64,000 nucleotides of DNA from Ruegeria sp. SCSIO 43209 (GCF_019904295.1 NZ_CP065359.1:1699001-1763000), one strand, 5' to 3'. Shown: positions 43,869 through 53,372, counted from the first letter of the stretch. Notes: generated from the sequence alone by a model not told the origin. A program made the numbers and translations.

Positions 43869-44783
43869 ATGCAGACCCGCCGCATACGCTGGCACATTGC
43901 CGTTTTCCTCGCCCCTGCGGTGCTGGTCTACACGGCAGTGATGATCTTCCCCTTGTTCAACACACTGCGCCTCGCACTGTTCTCCGAGGTTGATCAGACA
44001 CGTATCTACGTGGGCTTGCAGAATTTCCGCACCCTGTTCTTCGATCCGATCTGGTCCGAGCAGTTCTGGAACGCTTTGGGCAACAACTTCTGGTTCTTCC
44101 TGATCCACATGCTGGTTCAGAACCCCATCGGTATCGCTTTGGCCGCGCTTTTGTCGCATCCACGCTTGCGGTTTGCCGCGCTCTATCGGTCCGCAATTTT
44201 CATTCCGACCATTCTGAGCTTTGTGATCGTCGGTTTCGCGTGGAAGCTGATATTGTCCCCGCTTTGGGGCATCGCACCTTCAATGCTGGACGCCATTGGT
44301 CTGAAGTCGCTGTTTGCACCATGGCTGGGCAAGGAAGAATACGCGCTGACAACACTGGCACTTGTCTCGGTCTGGCAATTCGTCGGCATCCCGATGATGT
44401 TGATCTACGCCGCCCTGCTGTCGATCCCCGAAGAGATCCTTGAAGCCGGAGAAATAGACGGCATCACCGGTGCTTCGGCGTTCTGGAAGATCAAGCTGCC
44501 GTTGATCATTCCCTCGATTGGCATCATCTCGATCCTGACATTCGTCGGCAATTTCAACGCGTTCGACCTGATCTATGTCTCGCAGGGCGCGCTGGCGGGG
44601 CCGGATTTCTCGACCGACATCCTTGGTACCTTCATGTACCGCACGTTCTTCGGCTTCCAACTGCAATTGGGCGACCCGCATATGGGCTCCGCCATCGCTG
44701 GCGCGATGTTCGCCATCATTCTCGTGGGTGTCTGCATCTACCTCTTCGGCATCCAGACCCGGATGCGCCGGTATCAACTGTGA
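43869..44783 (+). CDS. Sugar ABC transporter permease, first subunit
   Basis: A 304-residue inner-membrane permease of the MalF/UgpA type with about six segments. The EAA loop is EAGEIDGITGASAFWKIKLP (near residues 190-209), the site that contacts the ATPase. AGATTCCC precedes ATG 43869. It lies 66 bases after the binding protein and 10 bases before the second permease. Confidence 0.93.
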   Translation: MQTRRIRWHIAVFLAPAVLVYTAVMIFPLFNTLRLALFSEVDQTRIYVGLQNFRTLFFDPIWSEQFWNALGNNFWFFLIHMLVQNPIGIALAALLSHPRLRFAALYRSAIFIPTILSFVIVGFAWKLILSPLWGIAPSMLDAIGLKSLFAPWLGKEEYALTTLALVSVWQFVGIPMMLIYAALLSIPEEILEAGEIDGITGASAFWKIKLPLIIPSIGIISILTFVGNFNAFDLIYVSQGALAGPDFSTDILGTFMYRTFFGFQLQLGDPHMGSAIAGAMFAIILVGVCIYLFGIQTRMRRYQL

Positions 44784-44793
44784 GGATAGCCGG

Positions 44794-45633
44794 ATGAACA
44801 AAGCACGCCATAACCCGCTGAACACGGCCGCCATGCATGGGGCGCTGATCCTCTACACGTTGATCGCCCTCTTCCCGGTCTTCGTGATCATCATCAACAG
44901 CTTCAAAACCCGACGCTCGATTTTCCGCGAGCCACTCGCCCTGCCCGATGCCGAAAGCTTCTCGCTGATCGGTTACCAGACGGTGATGAAACAAGGGGAT
45001 TTCTTCCTTTATTTCCAAAACTCGCTGATCGTGACCGTGGTGTCGCTGGCCTTCGTTCTGCTGTTCGGCGCCATGGCCGCCTTTGCCCTGAGCGAATACA
45101 AATTCAAGGGCAACACTCTGATGGGCCTCTATCTGGCGCTTGGGATTATGATCCCGATCCGCATCGGCACCGTGGCGATACTTGAGATGATGGTGGCAAC
45201 CGGTTTGGTGAACACCCTTTGGGCCCTGATCCTTGTCTATACCGCGCAAGGTCTGCCGCTGGCGGTGTTCATCCTGTCTGAATTCATGCGGCAGGTCTCG
45301 GATGATCTGAAGAACGCAGGCCGCGTCGACGGGCTGTCCGAATACACCATATTCTTCCGATTGGTCCTACCGCTGGTCCGCCCCGCCATGGCGACCGTGG
45401 CCGTGTTCAACATGATCCCCATCTGGAACGACCTCTGGTTCCCGCTGATCCTTGCCCCGGCCGAGGAAACCAAAACACTGACGCTGGGCAGCCAGGTCTT
45501 TATCGGCCAGTTCGTCACCGACTGGAACGCGGTTCTGTCGGCGCTCAGCATGGCGATCCTGCCGGTGCTGGTGCTCTATGTCATCTTCTCGCGCCAACTG
45601 ATCCGCGGCATCACTTCAGGAGCTGTGAAATGA
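44794..45633 (+). CDS. Sugar ABC transporter permease, second subunit
   Basis: A 279-residue permease of the MalG/UgpE type. Six segments are predicted; the EAA loop is KNAGRVDGLSEYTIFFRLVL. It ends SRQLIRGITSGAVK, with the ITSGAVKG pattern usual for MalG-like proteins. ATG 44794 has GAGGATAGCCGG upstream. It overlaps the next gene as ATGA. Confidence 0.93.
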   Translation: MNKARHNPLNTAAMHGALILYTLIALFPVFVIIINSFKTRRSIFREPLALPDAESFSLIGYQTVMKQGDFFLYFQNSLIVTVVSLAFVLLFGAMAAFALSEYKFKGNTLMGLYLALGIMIPIRIGTVAILEMMVATGLVNTLWALILVYTAQGLPLAVFILSEFMRQVSDDLKNAGRVDGLSEYTIFFRLVLPLVRPAMATVAVFNMIPIWNDLWFPLILAPAEETKTLTLGSQVFIGQFVTDWNAVLSALSMAILPVLVLYVIFSRQLIRGITSGAVK

Positions 45634-46664
45634 CCAAAGTTCTGATCGCCGGCCTCGGCAATATGGGGCTGAGCCACGCTTTGGCCCACCACAACCACCT
45701 AGACGCGCAGATTGTTGGGTTGGTGAACCGATCCGGTCGCGTGGATCATCCAGATCTGTCGATCTATCCGGCCTATTCGGATTTTCACACCGCTCTGGCA
45801 GAGACCAAGCCCGATCTGGTGGTCGTGGCGACCTACTCCGACAGCCACGCCGATTTCGCCTGCGCGGCGATGGAGGCCGGGGCGCATGTATTTGTCGAAA
45901 AGCCGCTAGCGACCACTGTGGCAGATGCCAAACGAGTCGTCGCGAAAGCCATTGAAACCAAACGCAAACTGGTCATCGGCTACATCCTGCGCCATCACCC
46001 TTCATGGATGCGCCTTATTTCCGAGGCGCGCGACCTGGGCGGGCCCTACGTGTTCCGGCTGAATCTCAACCAACAAAGCAGCGGGGCCGAGTGGGAAACA
46101 CACAAAGCTCTGATGCAGACCACCTCGCCCATCGTCGATTGCGGTGTGCATTATGTCGACGTGATGTGTCAGATCACTGACTCCGACCCCGTGCGAGTCC
46201 ACGGCATGGGCCTGCGCCTAAGCGATGAGATCGCCGAAGACATGTACAACTACGGCCAGTTTCAGGTGGTCTTCGAGGATGGCTCGGTCGGCTGGTATGA
46301 GGCCGGTTGGGGCCCGATGATGTCCGAAACCGCGTTCTTCGTGAAAGACATCGTGTCGCCCAACGGCTCGGTCTCGATCACCGATGGCAACAAGGGCGCA
46401 TCCGCCGATATCGACGGACACACCAAGGTTGGCGGCCTTCTGGTCCATCGCCCCGATGGCGACCAGACAATCGACATGCCCGATGAGCCCGGCCATCAGC
46501 AGCTCTGCGATGCCGAACAAGCCTATATGCTGCGCGCCATCGCCGAGGACATCGACCTGACCCGCCATATGAACGACGCCGTGCAATCGCTGGCCATCTG
46601 TCTAGCTGCCGATGAAAGCATCCGCACTGGCCAACCCATTTCGCTGAAAGAGGCACGCACATGA
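45630..46664 (+). CDS. Gfo/Idh/MocA family oxidoreductase of the amino-sugar operon
   Basis: A 344-residue NAD(P)-dependent dehydrogenase. Rossmann motif KVLIAGLGNMGLSHALAHHN, conserved VEKPLATTVADAKRVVAKAI, and the substrate histidine in TSPIVDCGVHYVDVMCQI. It lies between permease and ATPase genes, both by 4-base overlaps, so it is part of the uptake operon. It probably oxidises the imported sugar or a derivative before the kinase/deacetylase route. The reaction is not known. Confidence 0.86.
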   Translation: MTKVLIAGLGNMGLSHALAHHNHLDAQIVGLVNRSGRVDHPDLSIYPAYSDFHTALAETKPDLVVVATYSDSHADFACAAMEAGAHVFVEKPLATTVADAKRVVAKAIETKRKLVIGYILRHHPSWMRLISEARDLGGPYVFRLNLNQQSSGAEWETHKALMQTTSPIVDCGVHYVDVMCQITDSDPVRVHGMGLRLSDEIAEDMYNYGQFQVVFEDGSVGWYEAGWGPMMSETAFFVKDIVSPNGSVSITDGNKGASADIDGHTKVGGLLVHRPDGDQTIDMPDEPGHQQLCDAEQAYMLRAIAEDIDLTRHMNDAVQSLAICLAADESIRTGQPISLKEART

Positions 46665-47656
46665 CCGCCCTGACGCTGACAAACGTGAACAAGTCCTTCG
46701 GCACTGTCGAGGTACTGAAAGATATTAACATCGAAGTCGAAGACGGAGAATTTGTCGTCTTCGTCGGCCCCTCCGGCTGCGGCAAGTCCACCCTGCTACG
46801 CGTGATCGCGGGGCTGGAGGACGTGACTTCGGGCGAAGTGCGCATTGGCGGAGAGGTGATGAACCTTACGCCCCCCTCGAAACGCGGCATCGCGATGGTG
46901 TTCCAAAGCTATGCACTCTATCCCCACCTGAATGTGCGCAAGAACATGTCGCTGGCACTGAAACAGGAAGGCCAGAGCAAGCAGGTCATCGAAGAACGCG
47001 TCGCCAAGGCCAGCAAGATGCTGAACCTTGAGCCCTATATCGACCGTTACCCCTCGGAACTATCCGGCGGACAACGCCAACGCGTCGCTATCGGCCGCGC
47101 CATTGTGCGTGAACCCAAATTGTTTCTGTTTGACGAACCTTTATCCAATCTGGACGCCGCCCTGCGTATGAATACGCGACTGGAAATCGCCAACCTGCAT
47201 CAGCAGCTCGATGCATCGATGATCTATGTAACCCATGACCAGACCGAGGCGATGACGCTCGCTGACAAGATCGTCGTCCTGCGCGACGGGCGCGTTGAAC
47301 AGGTTGGCAGCCCGATGGAGCTATATAATAACCCCGCCAACCAGTTCGTCGCGGGTTTCCTTGGCGCTCCGTCGATGAATTTCTTCCCCGCCAGCGTAAT
47401 CGGCGACAGCGCGGACACAACATTGGGCATCCGCCCAGAGGACTTGTACTTATCCGACGAAGGCCCCCTGACCGCGAACGTGACACATGTTGAGCATCTG
47501 GGCGGAGACACAAACGTGATCGCGATGATGCAAGACCACCAGATCACCGCGCGCCTGTTCGGCCAGCATCAGGTCAACGCTGGTGAATCCGTCCATTTCG
47601 GCTACGCCCAGGATCGAACCTATCGCTTCAACCAACAGGGCGCCCGTCTCACCTGA
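46661..47656 (+). CDS. Sugar ABC transporter ATPase, UgpC/MalK type
   Basis: A 331-residue ATPase with Walker A (GPSGCGKST), signature LSGGQRQRVAIGRAI, Walker B (LFLFDEPLSNLDA) and switch histidine (YVTHDQTEAMTL). A TOBE regulatory domain follows from about residue 235 (LGIRPEDLYLSDEGPLTANV), and the whole is a bit short for the family (usually about 350-370). It closes the operon after the oxidoreductase. It may also serve other CUT1 transporters. Confidence 0.94.
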   Translation: MTALTLTNVNKSFGTVEVLKDINIEVEDGEFVVFVGPSGCGKSTLLRVIAGLEDVTSGEVRIGGEVMNLTPPSKRGIAMVFQSYALYPHLNVRKNMSLALKQEGQSKQVIEERVAKASKMLNLEPYIDRYPSELSGGQRQRVAIGRAIVREPKLFLFDEPLSNLDAALRMNTRLEIANLHQQLDASMIYVTHDQTEAMTLADKIVVLRDGRVEQVGSPMELYNNPANQFVAGFLGAPSMNFFPASVIGDSADTTLGIRPEDLYLSDEGPLTANVTHVEHLGGDTNVIAMMQDHQITARLFGQHQVNAGESVHFGYAQDRTYRFNQQGARLT

Positions 47657-47684
47657 CAATTTCGGGTAACGATTTCAGGATGTT

Positions 47685-47770
47685 GGTGCGGTCGAGAAGA
47701 CTCGAACTTCCACGGGTGTTACCCCACAGCGACCTCAACGCTGCGCGTCTACCAATTCCGCCACGACCGC
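47685..47770 (-). tRNA. tRNA-Leu (GAG)
   Basis: An 86-base tRNA with CCA encoded. Minus strand: acceptor GCGGTCG pairs with CGACCGC, then A-CCA. The anticodon stem CAGCG/CGCTG encloses TTGAGGT, so the anticodon is GAG (Leu, CUC/CUU codons). A long variable arm (TGTGGGGTAACACCC region) and the T loop GTTCGAGTC fit the class II type. It lies between the ABC ATPase and the DsbA-family gene, opposite to both. Confidence 0.97.
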
Positions 47771-47899
47771 ACTGCCAATGACTTGGTAGAGGGGCGTATA
47801 GACGCTGAGCCGCGCGATGTGAAGAGGCAAAAACACAGCCGATTGAAATCACGTGCTTTAGCCATATCTAACCGCGATACAATGCAATCTGGAGCAGCC

Positions 47900-48559
47900 A
47901 TGCCCTCGCCCGATCCCCGCCCTACAGTGCAGATTGATGTCGTCTCGGATGTGGTCTGTCCGTGGTGTATTGTCGGCTTTCGTCAACTCGATGCCGCGCT
48001 GAAGCAAGAGAATGTGCTGGCCCGATTGCGCTGGCATCCGTTCGAACTGAACCCCAGCATGGGCCCCGAGGGGCAGAACCTGCGGGAGCATATTGCCGAG
48101 AAATATGGCTCGACGCCCGAACAAAGCCAGCAGGCGCGCGAGCGTTTGACTGCGTTGGGTACTGAACTTGGGTTCACTTTCAATTTCACTGATGACAGCA
48201 GAATCGTGAACACCTTTGCCGCGCATCAACTGCTTGACTGGGCGGAAACACAGGGGCGTCAGCATCCGCTGAAACTGACCCTGTTCGAAACCTATTTCAC
48301 CAAGCAACAGGATGTCTCTGACGTCGAAGTGTTGATGGGCGCGGTCGAGACGGCCGGGCTCAACCCGGAGGCGGCGCGAACCGCACTTGAATCAGGTGCG
48401 CATGCCCAACCGGTGCGTGAAAAACAAGATTTCTGGACCAGCCGGGGTATCTCGGGCGTGCCTTCGATGGTGTTTGGAGGGAAATATCTGCTGACCGGCG
48501 CACAGGGCACGGACACTTATGCGCAGGTCCTGCAACGCTGCCTGGCCGAGGCCGCCTGA
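47900..48559 (+). CDS. DsbA family oxidoreductase (FrnE-like)
   Basis: A 219-residue thioredoxin-fold protein of the FrnE/2-hydroxychromene isomerase-related group. The N-terminal CPWC motif (VVCPWCIVGFRQLDAALKQ, near residues 21-24) is a redox site, and the cis-proline loop is GISGVPSMVFGGKYLLTG. There is no signal peptide, so it works in the cytosol. ATG 47900 follows GGAGCAGCC; upstream ATGs at 47783 and 47882 are less likely. It is close to lipB, 40 bases away on the same strand. Confidence 0.9.
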   Translation: MPSPDPRPTVQIDVVSDVVCPWCIVGFRQLDAALKQENVLARLRWHPFELNPSMGPEGQNLREHIAEKYGSTPEQSQQARERLTALGTELGFTFNFTDDSRIVNTFAAHQLLDWAETQGRQHPLKLTLFETYFTKQQDVSDVEVLMGAVETAGLNPEAARTALESGAHAQPVREKQDFWTSRGISGVPSMVFGGKYLLTGAQGTDTYAQVLQRCLAEAA

Positions 48560-48598
48560 CCCCTTCCCCCTGCCCCGCAGACGGTCTAAGGAACGAGC

Positions 48599-49255
48599 AT
48601 GGAATGGAAGACTACCGACGGGCTGATCGACTACGACGAGGCCACTGCCTTCATGGAGGCGCGCGTTGCCGCGATTGCAGCGGGTGAGGCGGACGAATGC
48701 ATTTGGCTGTTGGAACACCCGCCGCTTTATACCGCTGGGACTTCTGCCAAGCGAGAAGATCTGACCGATCCGGATCGCTTTCCGGTCTATGAAAGCAAGC
48801 GCGGTGGACAGTACACCTATCACGGCCCCGGTCAGCGCGTTGTTTACGTCATGCTTGATGTGGGCAAACGCGGTCATGATGTGCGCCGCTTTGTGCAGCA
48901 GCTTGAGGCATGGGTGATTGCGGCTCTGGCCGAGTTCAATGTCACCGGTGAGATCCGCGACGGCCGCGTGGGCGTCTGGGTGCAACGGCAAGACAAGCCG
49001 CTGACGATCACCGGCCAGCCAGCCGAGGACAAGATCGCGGCCATCGGCATTCGCCTGCGGAAATGGATCAGCTTTCACGGCATCTCAATCAATGTCGAAC
49101 CGAACCTGTCCGATTTCACCGGTATCGTGCCCTGCGGTATTCAGGAACACGGGGTGACCTCACTGGTCGATCTTGGGTTGCCGGTGACCATGGATGACGT
49201 CGATGTTGCGCTAAAAAAGACCTTTGATGAGGTCTTCGCCACCGAGGGCGCCTAG
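48599..49255 (+). CDS. lipB: Octanoyl-[acyl-carrier-protein]:protein octanoyltransferase
   Basis: A 218-residue enzyme that moves octanoate from ACP to lipoyl domains. The catalytic pair is K145 ([10 protein letters not shown]) and C179 ([11 protein letters not shown]). [20 protein letters not shown] is the family signature. No lipA is adjacent. ATG 48599 has weak upstream sequence (AAGGAACGAGC). Confidence 0.95.
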   Translation: MEWKTTDGLIDYDEATAFMEARVAAIAAGEADECIWLLEHPPLYTAGTSAKREDLTDPDRFPVYESKRGGQYTYHGPGQRVVYVMLDVGKRGHDVRRFVQQLEAWVIAALAEFNVTGEIRDGRVGVWVQRQDKPLTITGQPAEDKIAAIGIRLRKWISFHGISINVEPNLSDFTGIVPCGIQEHGVTSLVDLGLPVTMDDVDVALKKTFDEVFATEGA

Positions 49256-49569
49256 TTAATAGGTGATTCCACGTATTCGGACAGATCTGGCCAGAATACG
49301 CAAAAGACAATGCTAGTATTTGGGGCACTCTGTTTCGAAAATCATTCAGAAAATTCCTTTGAATGGTCTCAATTCGCCTCAAATTCAGGGATTCTTCACA
49401 TCCTCTCCTTACAAACGCCATCTGACCACATAGTATGTAATGACCGTTCATGAGTGAGTGGTGTGTTAACCGGTGATCTCAGGGCTGCCCTGCGAAATCC
49501 GTGAAAGTGTTTGGTTACGAGTCTGCCGTTCCGACCCCATATCGGAACGGCAATTCTCGTTTTAGGCCC
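49256..49569 (+). other. Intergenic region with a stand-alone terminator (possible small RNA)
   Basis: 314 bases between lipB and the CDF gene with no credible protein. At 49524-49552 lies a perfect 11-bp hairpin, TGCCGTTCCGA-CCCCATA-TCGGAACGGCA, followed by ATTCTCGTTTT. That makes an intrinsic terminator for the plus strand, 270 bases past lipB. It could end a long lipB message or a small RNA that starts near 49450-49480; no promoter can be fixed. Confidence 0.5.
49524..49563 (+). terminator. Rho-independent terminator (orphan)
   Basis: Stem of 11 perfect base pairs, 7-base loop, then an AT-rich stretch ending in TTTT (49560-49563). It points to the plus strand only; the reverse side lacks a T-run. 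Confidence 0.75.
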
Positions 49570-50505
49570 CTAAATCTGTTGATGCCCAAATCGGGTTGAT
49601 CCGACGCAAGCGTGCCCGCTGGCTTCGATTTCAAGCGTAACATGACCAAGCCCAAACTTGTTCTGCAGAACCTGCTTGACCATCACCCGGATATCCTCGG
49701 CACTATCTTGTGCGTCGGGTTTGATGACCAGATGCGCCGACAGCGCGGGCTCACGCTCCTGCATGCTCCACAGATGGATGTGGTGAACTCCTGCCACGCC
49801 CGATACGCCTTCAATGGCTGTGGCGACCTCTTCCGGATCCAATTCTGTTGGCGCGCCCAACATCAGAACGCGTATGGTTTCACCGATCTCGGATTTGACG
49901 TGCCAAAGGATGTAAAGTGAGATCATGATGGTGACCGCTGGGTCGACCCAAGTCCAGTTGAAGACAATTACAGCGGTACCTGCGACAATCACGGCGACGG
50001 ACCCCAATGCATCGGCCACATTGTGCAGGAATGCCGCACGAATATTCATGCTGTCCTTGGACATGGAATAGGTCAGCATAGCGGTGACAAGGTCGACGAC
50101 CAATGCGATCCCAGCGATCCAGACAACGATCCAGCCATTAACCGGCTCGGGCTCGACAAACCGCATTACGCCTTCGTACAGCAGATAGACCGACAGAACG
50201 ATCAGTGTTGTGTAGTTAACCAGCGCCGCTACAACCTCGGCCCGGCCATACCCGAAACTCATACGCGCGTTTGCGGGTCGACGAGCGATCTTGCGGGCAA
50301 AGAATGCGATGACCAGCGCAATCGCATCTGACAGGTTGTGCAAGGCGTCCGCAATCAAGGCGAGCGAACCTGAAATAACCCCGCCCACAACCTGTGCCAG
50401 CGTCAAGAACATATTGACCGCGATGGCCCAGGCAACGCGCGCATCTCCGGCCTGCGGATCAACATGCGCGTGGCTGTGCCCTTTGTGGGAATGCTGATGA
50501 GCCAT
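49570..50505 (-). CDS. Cation diffusion facilitator (CDF) metal exporter
   Basis: A 311-residue inner-membrane exporter. The N-terminus is histidine-rich (MAHQHSHKGHSHAHVD), six segments follow, and the metal site is given by DALHNLSDA and HNVADALGS. The last 100 residues form the cytosolic CTD (GVHHIHLWSMQEREPALSAH). It resembles the DmeF/CzcD/ZitB class; zinc, cobalt or cadmium are candidates. ATG 50505 was chosen over the frame from 50535. Its promoter has a MerR-type dyad, and the neighbouring MerR gene is broken. Confidence 0.92.
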   Translation of the reverse strand: MAHQHSHKGHSHAHVDPQAGDARVAWAIAVNMFLTLAQVVGGVISGSLALIADALHNLSDAIALVIAFFARKIARRPANARMSFGYGRAEVVAALVNYTTLIVLSVYLLYEGVMRFVEPEPVNGWIVVWIAGIALVVDLVTAMLTYSMSKDSMNIRAAFLHNVADALGSVAVIVAGTAVIVFNWTWVDPAVTIMISLYILWHVKSEIGETIRVLMLGAPTELDPEEVATAIEGVSGVAGVHHIHLWSMQEREPALSAHLVIKPDAQDSAEDIRVMVKQVLQNKFGLGHVTLEIEASGHACVGSTRFGHQQI

Positions 50506-50537
50506 TTTAGTGAGTCCTATTTTCTGAATCACCATGC

Positions 50538-50568
50538 TACATAATTCCTCTAGTGACTAGAGGTTCAA
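50538..50568 (-). promoter_or_regulatory. MerR-type metal-responsive promoter of the CDF gene
   Basis: Minus strand: -35 TTGAAC (50563-50568), a 19-base spacer and -10 TATGTA (50538-50543). The spacer contains the perfect dyad CCTCTAG-TGA-CTAGAGG (50547-50563). The 19-base spacing and dyad placement are the hallmark of MerR-family operators such as PbrR/CadR/ZntR. The -10 is about 33 bases before the CDF start codon. Confidence 0.82.
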
Positions 50569-50584
50569 GGGGGTGTTTTCGAAA

Positions 50585-50972
50585 ATGAATGCAATCGGGG
50601 CTCCCTCATTTCGCACTGGATTCAAAGCACCTACGATCCGGTTCTGGACTTCTACCGCCGTTCGAACCTACTGCGGGTAATCGGCGCCGCTATGACGAAA
50701 CCGCGCTGCGGCGGTTGCAATGCGTACGCCATGGCCAAGATCTGGCCACCCGTTGGCCCAATTAGAGGCTTTGCTCACACTCGAAAGTGCAAATGGAAAA
50801 ACTTGAACCGGGCTAATGAAATCGCCGGACAGCAGCCTGATGTTTTACGAGTCCGGATCGCACGCATGAAATGAATGGAACAAGACTGATCCGTATTCCT
50901 CAGGTCTGCGACGGGCAGCGCGATTACGCAAGTGTCGTGCTCCATGCGTTTGGTGATCACGACGCCTGCGAC
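50585..50972 (+). pseudogene. MerR family metal regulator, frameshifted remnant
   Basis: Homology to a metal-sensing MerR is spread over all three frames. From ATG 50585: MNAIGAPSFRTGFKAPTIRF (winged helix). A shift then gives NRRRYDETALRRLQCVRH up to a stop at 50765. Another shift gives LAQLEALLTLESANGK, then ANEIAGQQPDVLRVRIARM, and last CDGQRDYASVVLHAFGDHDAC, ending near 50969. These match in order the N-terminus, dimer helix and C-terminal metal loop of heavy-metal MerR proteins. At least three or four indels and early stops make it non-functional. It is divergent from the CDF gene with its operator between them. Confidence 0.88.
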
Positions 50973-50991
50973 AGCTCGCTTCGAAGGTGGA

Positions 50992-51411
50992 TCAGGTCAG
51001 TGCCGCGCGGATCTTGTCGGCGTGTTGAGCAATCAGGTCAAAATCGCCCATTTTTCCGGGCGGGCGTATCGAGACGCCCTCGTGGCGCGGCAATACATGC
51101 ACATGAAGGTGAAATACCTCTTGCCCGCCTGCGGCCTCATTGAATTGCTGAACGGTGACGCCATCAGCGTCAAACGCTTCTTTCACAGCGTGAGCCATCT
51201 TCTGTACCGTCGCCATCACCGCTGCCAGTTGCTCGGGCGTTGCATCCAGCATGTTGCGACAGGAGGTTTTGGGGATCACCAACAAGTGCCCGTCCGCCCG
51301 GGGCATGATATCCATCAGCGCGACGGTGTCGTCGTCTTCATACACACGGTTTGACGGGATTTCTCCGCGCAGGATCTTGGCAAAGACATTTTCGGGATCA
51401 TAAGCGGTCAT
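50992..51411 (-). CDS. HIT family protein (histidine triad)
   Basis: A 139-residue nucleotide-binding protein. The HIT motif is [13 protein letters not shown], with HxHxH near residues 101-105; the start CRNM...[19 protein letters not shown] is typical of the Hint branch. Hint proteins hydrolyse AMP-amidates. It lies between the MerR remnant and ctaD, on the minus strand. Confidence 0.93.
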   Translation of the reverse strand: MTAYDPENVFAKILRGEIPSNRVYEDDDTVALMDIMPRADGHLLVIPKTSCRNMLDATPEQLAAVMATVQKMAHAVKEAFDADGVTVQQFNEAAGGQEVFHLHVHVLPRHEGVSIRPPGKMGDFDLIAQHADKIRAALT

Positions 51412-51573
51412 TACAGGCCTCCGGTGTTGGACTTACCCGTTGTTCTGAGGCGCCGCTTGATGCGGGTCAAGCGGGTTTCCCCGTCACCACTTGTAATCGC
51501 GGACTGAATCCCCAAATCCCTCGCATCCGAGGTCAGATTATCGCGCAGCACAGTCTGCCCGCGACAATTAATC

Positions 51574-51587
51574 TTGATCCAGATCAA
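51574..51587. promoter_or_regulatory. FNR/FnrL box upstream of ctaD
   Basis: TTGAT-CCAG-ATCAA matches the FNR/FnrL consensus TTGATNNNNATCAA perfectly. It lies 102 bases before ctaD and 163 bases upstream of the HIT start, in the 278-base gap between the two divergent genes. It suggests oxygen control of the aa3 oxidase; Rhodobacter FnrL represses such genes without oxygen. Confidence 0.85.
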
Positions 51588-51689
51588 ACTCGACCATTGA
51601 AGGTCGCCCCTTCGCAATCTAAAACCAGCAGGAATCCCGCGCGTTGGAGAGGTCCGACTGCGCGGTACAGTTGCAACAGGAGGCACCTA

Positions 51690-53348
51690 ATGGCAGACGC
51701 AGCCATTCATGGTCACGAGCATGAAGATCAGCGCGGCTTTTTCACCCGCTGGTTCATGTCGACCAACCACAAGGACATCGGGATTCTCTACCTGGTCTTT
51801 TCGGCCCTTGCCGGTCTGATCTCGGTTCTGATGACTGTCTATATGCGGCTCGAACTGATGCACCCCGGTGTTCAGTATATGTGCCTCGAAGGGTTCATGG
51901 CCGATCCATGTACCCCCAACGGTCACCTCTGGAACGTAATGATCACCTATCACGGTGTTCTGATGATGTTCTTCGTGGTCATCCCTGCCCTGTTCGGCGG
52001 TTTTGGCAACTATTTCATGCCGTTGCAGATCGGTGCGCCGGATATGGCGTTCCCGCGGATGAACAACCTGTCCTTCTGGCTGTATGTCGCTGGCACCTCG
52101 CTGGGCGTCGCCTCGCTGCTCAGCCCCGGTGGTAATGACCAGCTTGGTTCAGGTGTAGGCTGGGTTTTGTATCCACCGCTGTCGACGACCGAAGGCGGCA
52201 TGTCCATGGACCTTGCGATCTTCGCCGTGCACGTATCGGGCGCCTCCTCGATCCTCGGCGCGATCAACATGATCACCACCTTCCTGAATATGCGTGCCCC
52301 GGGCATGACACTGTTCAAGGTGCCTCTGTTCAGCTGGTCGATCTTCGTCACTTCGTGGCTGATTCTGCTGTCGCTGCCGGTTCTGGCAGGCGCGATCACC
52401 ATGCTGCTGATGGACCGCAACTTTGGCTTCACCTTCTTTGATCCGGCCGGTGGCGGCGATCCGATCCTGTATCAGCACATCCTTTGGTTCTTTGGCCACC
52501 CGGAAGTGTACATTGTGATCCTGCCCGGCTTTGGCATCATCAGCCACGTGATCGCGACCTTCGCGCGCAAACCAATCTTCGGCTACCTGCCGATGGTCTG
52601 GGCGATCATCGCGATCGGTGTGCTGGGCTTCGTCGTATGGGCGCACCACATGTACACCGTTGGCATGTCGCTGCGCCAGCAGGCCTACTTCATGCTGGCC
52701 ACGATGGTCATCGCGGTTCCGACCGGCGTTAAGGTCTTCTCGTGGATCGCGACCATGTGGGGCGGCTCGATCGAGTTCAAAACCCCGATGCTGTTCGCCT
52801 TCGGCTTCCTGTTCCTGTTCACCGTTGGTGGTGTGACCGGCGTTGTGCTGTCGCAGGCCGGCGTGGACCGTGCCTATCACGACACCTACTACGTCGTTGC
52901 GCACTTCCACTACGTGATGAGCTTGGGTGCCGTCTTCGCGATCTTCGCTGGCGTGTACTTCTACTTCTCGAAGATGACGGGCCGTCAGTATTCCGAGTTC
53001 TGGGGCAAGGTTCACTTCTGGCTGTTCTTCATCGGCGCCAACCTGACCTTCTTCCCGCAGCACTTCCTGGGCCGTCAGGGCATGCCACGCCGCTATATCG
53101 ACTACCCTGAAGCGTTTGCTCAGTGGAACTTCGTTTCGTCGATTGGTGCGTTCATCTCGTTCGCCTCGTTCCTGCTGTTCTTCGGCATCGTGATCTACGC
53201 CCTGCTGCGTGGTGCGAAAGAGACACGCCCGAACCCGTGGAACGAATACGCGGATACGTTGGAATGGACCCTGCCCACGCCGCCGCCTGAACACACGTTC
53301 GAGCAGCTGCCCAAGCAGGAAGACTGGGACAAGGGCCACGCGCACTAA
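51690..53348 (+). CDS. ctaD: Cytochrome c oxidase subunit I (aa3 type)
   Basis: A 552-residue catalytic subunit of the respiratory oxidase, with 12 membrane segments. Heme and copper ligands appear as HGVLMMFF (low-spin heme region), [18 protein letters not shown] (CuB histidine and the cross-linked tyrosine) and HHMYTVGM, then the propionate-region [20 protein letters not shown] (split by a few residues). [20 protein letters not shown] is the family signature. ATG 51690 follows AACAGGAGGCACCTA. No other cta genes are adjacent. Confidence 0.98.
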   Translation: MADAAIHGHEHEDQRGFFTRWFMSTNHKDIGILYLVFSALAGLISVLMTVYMRLELMHPGVQYMCLEGFMADPCTPNGHLWNVMITYHGVLMMFFVVIPALFGGFGNYFMPLQIGAPDMAFPRMNNLSFWLYVAGTSLGVASLLSPGGNDQLGSGVGWVLYPPLSTTEGGMSMDLAIFAVHVSGASSILGAINMITTFLNMRAPGMTLFKVPLFSWSIFVTSWLILLSLPVLAGAITMLLMDRNFGFTFFDPAGGGDPILYQHILWFFGHPEVYIVILPGFGIISHVIATFARKPIFGYLPMVWAIIAIGVLGFVVWAHHMYTVGMSLRQQAYFMLATMVIAVPTGVKVFSWIATMWGGSIEFKTPMLFAFGFLFLFTVGGVTGVVLSQAGVDRAYHDTYYVVAHFHYVMSLGAVFAIFAGVYFYFSKMTGRQYSEFWGKVHFWLFFIGANLTFFPQHFLGRQGMPRRYIDYPEAFAQWNFVSSIGAFISFASFLLFFGIVIYALLRGAKETRPNPWNEYADTLEWTLPTPPPEHTFEQLPKQEDWDKGHAH

Positions 53349-53372
53349 TCCCGCCATCCAAACCAAATTCAG

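Noticed and set aside
49116..49451. A 111-residue minus-strand frame across the lipB end and the following gap
   Set aside because: Composition is Arg-rich without a domain, no ribosome site, and it overlaps lipB antisense.
50692..51143. Two short plus-strand ORFs as genes
   Set aside because: Both carry pieces of MerR homology in different frames, so they are fragments of the pseudogene, plus antisense of the HIT gene.
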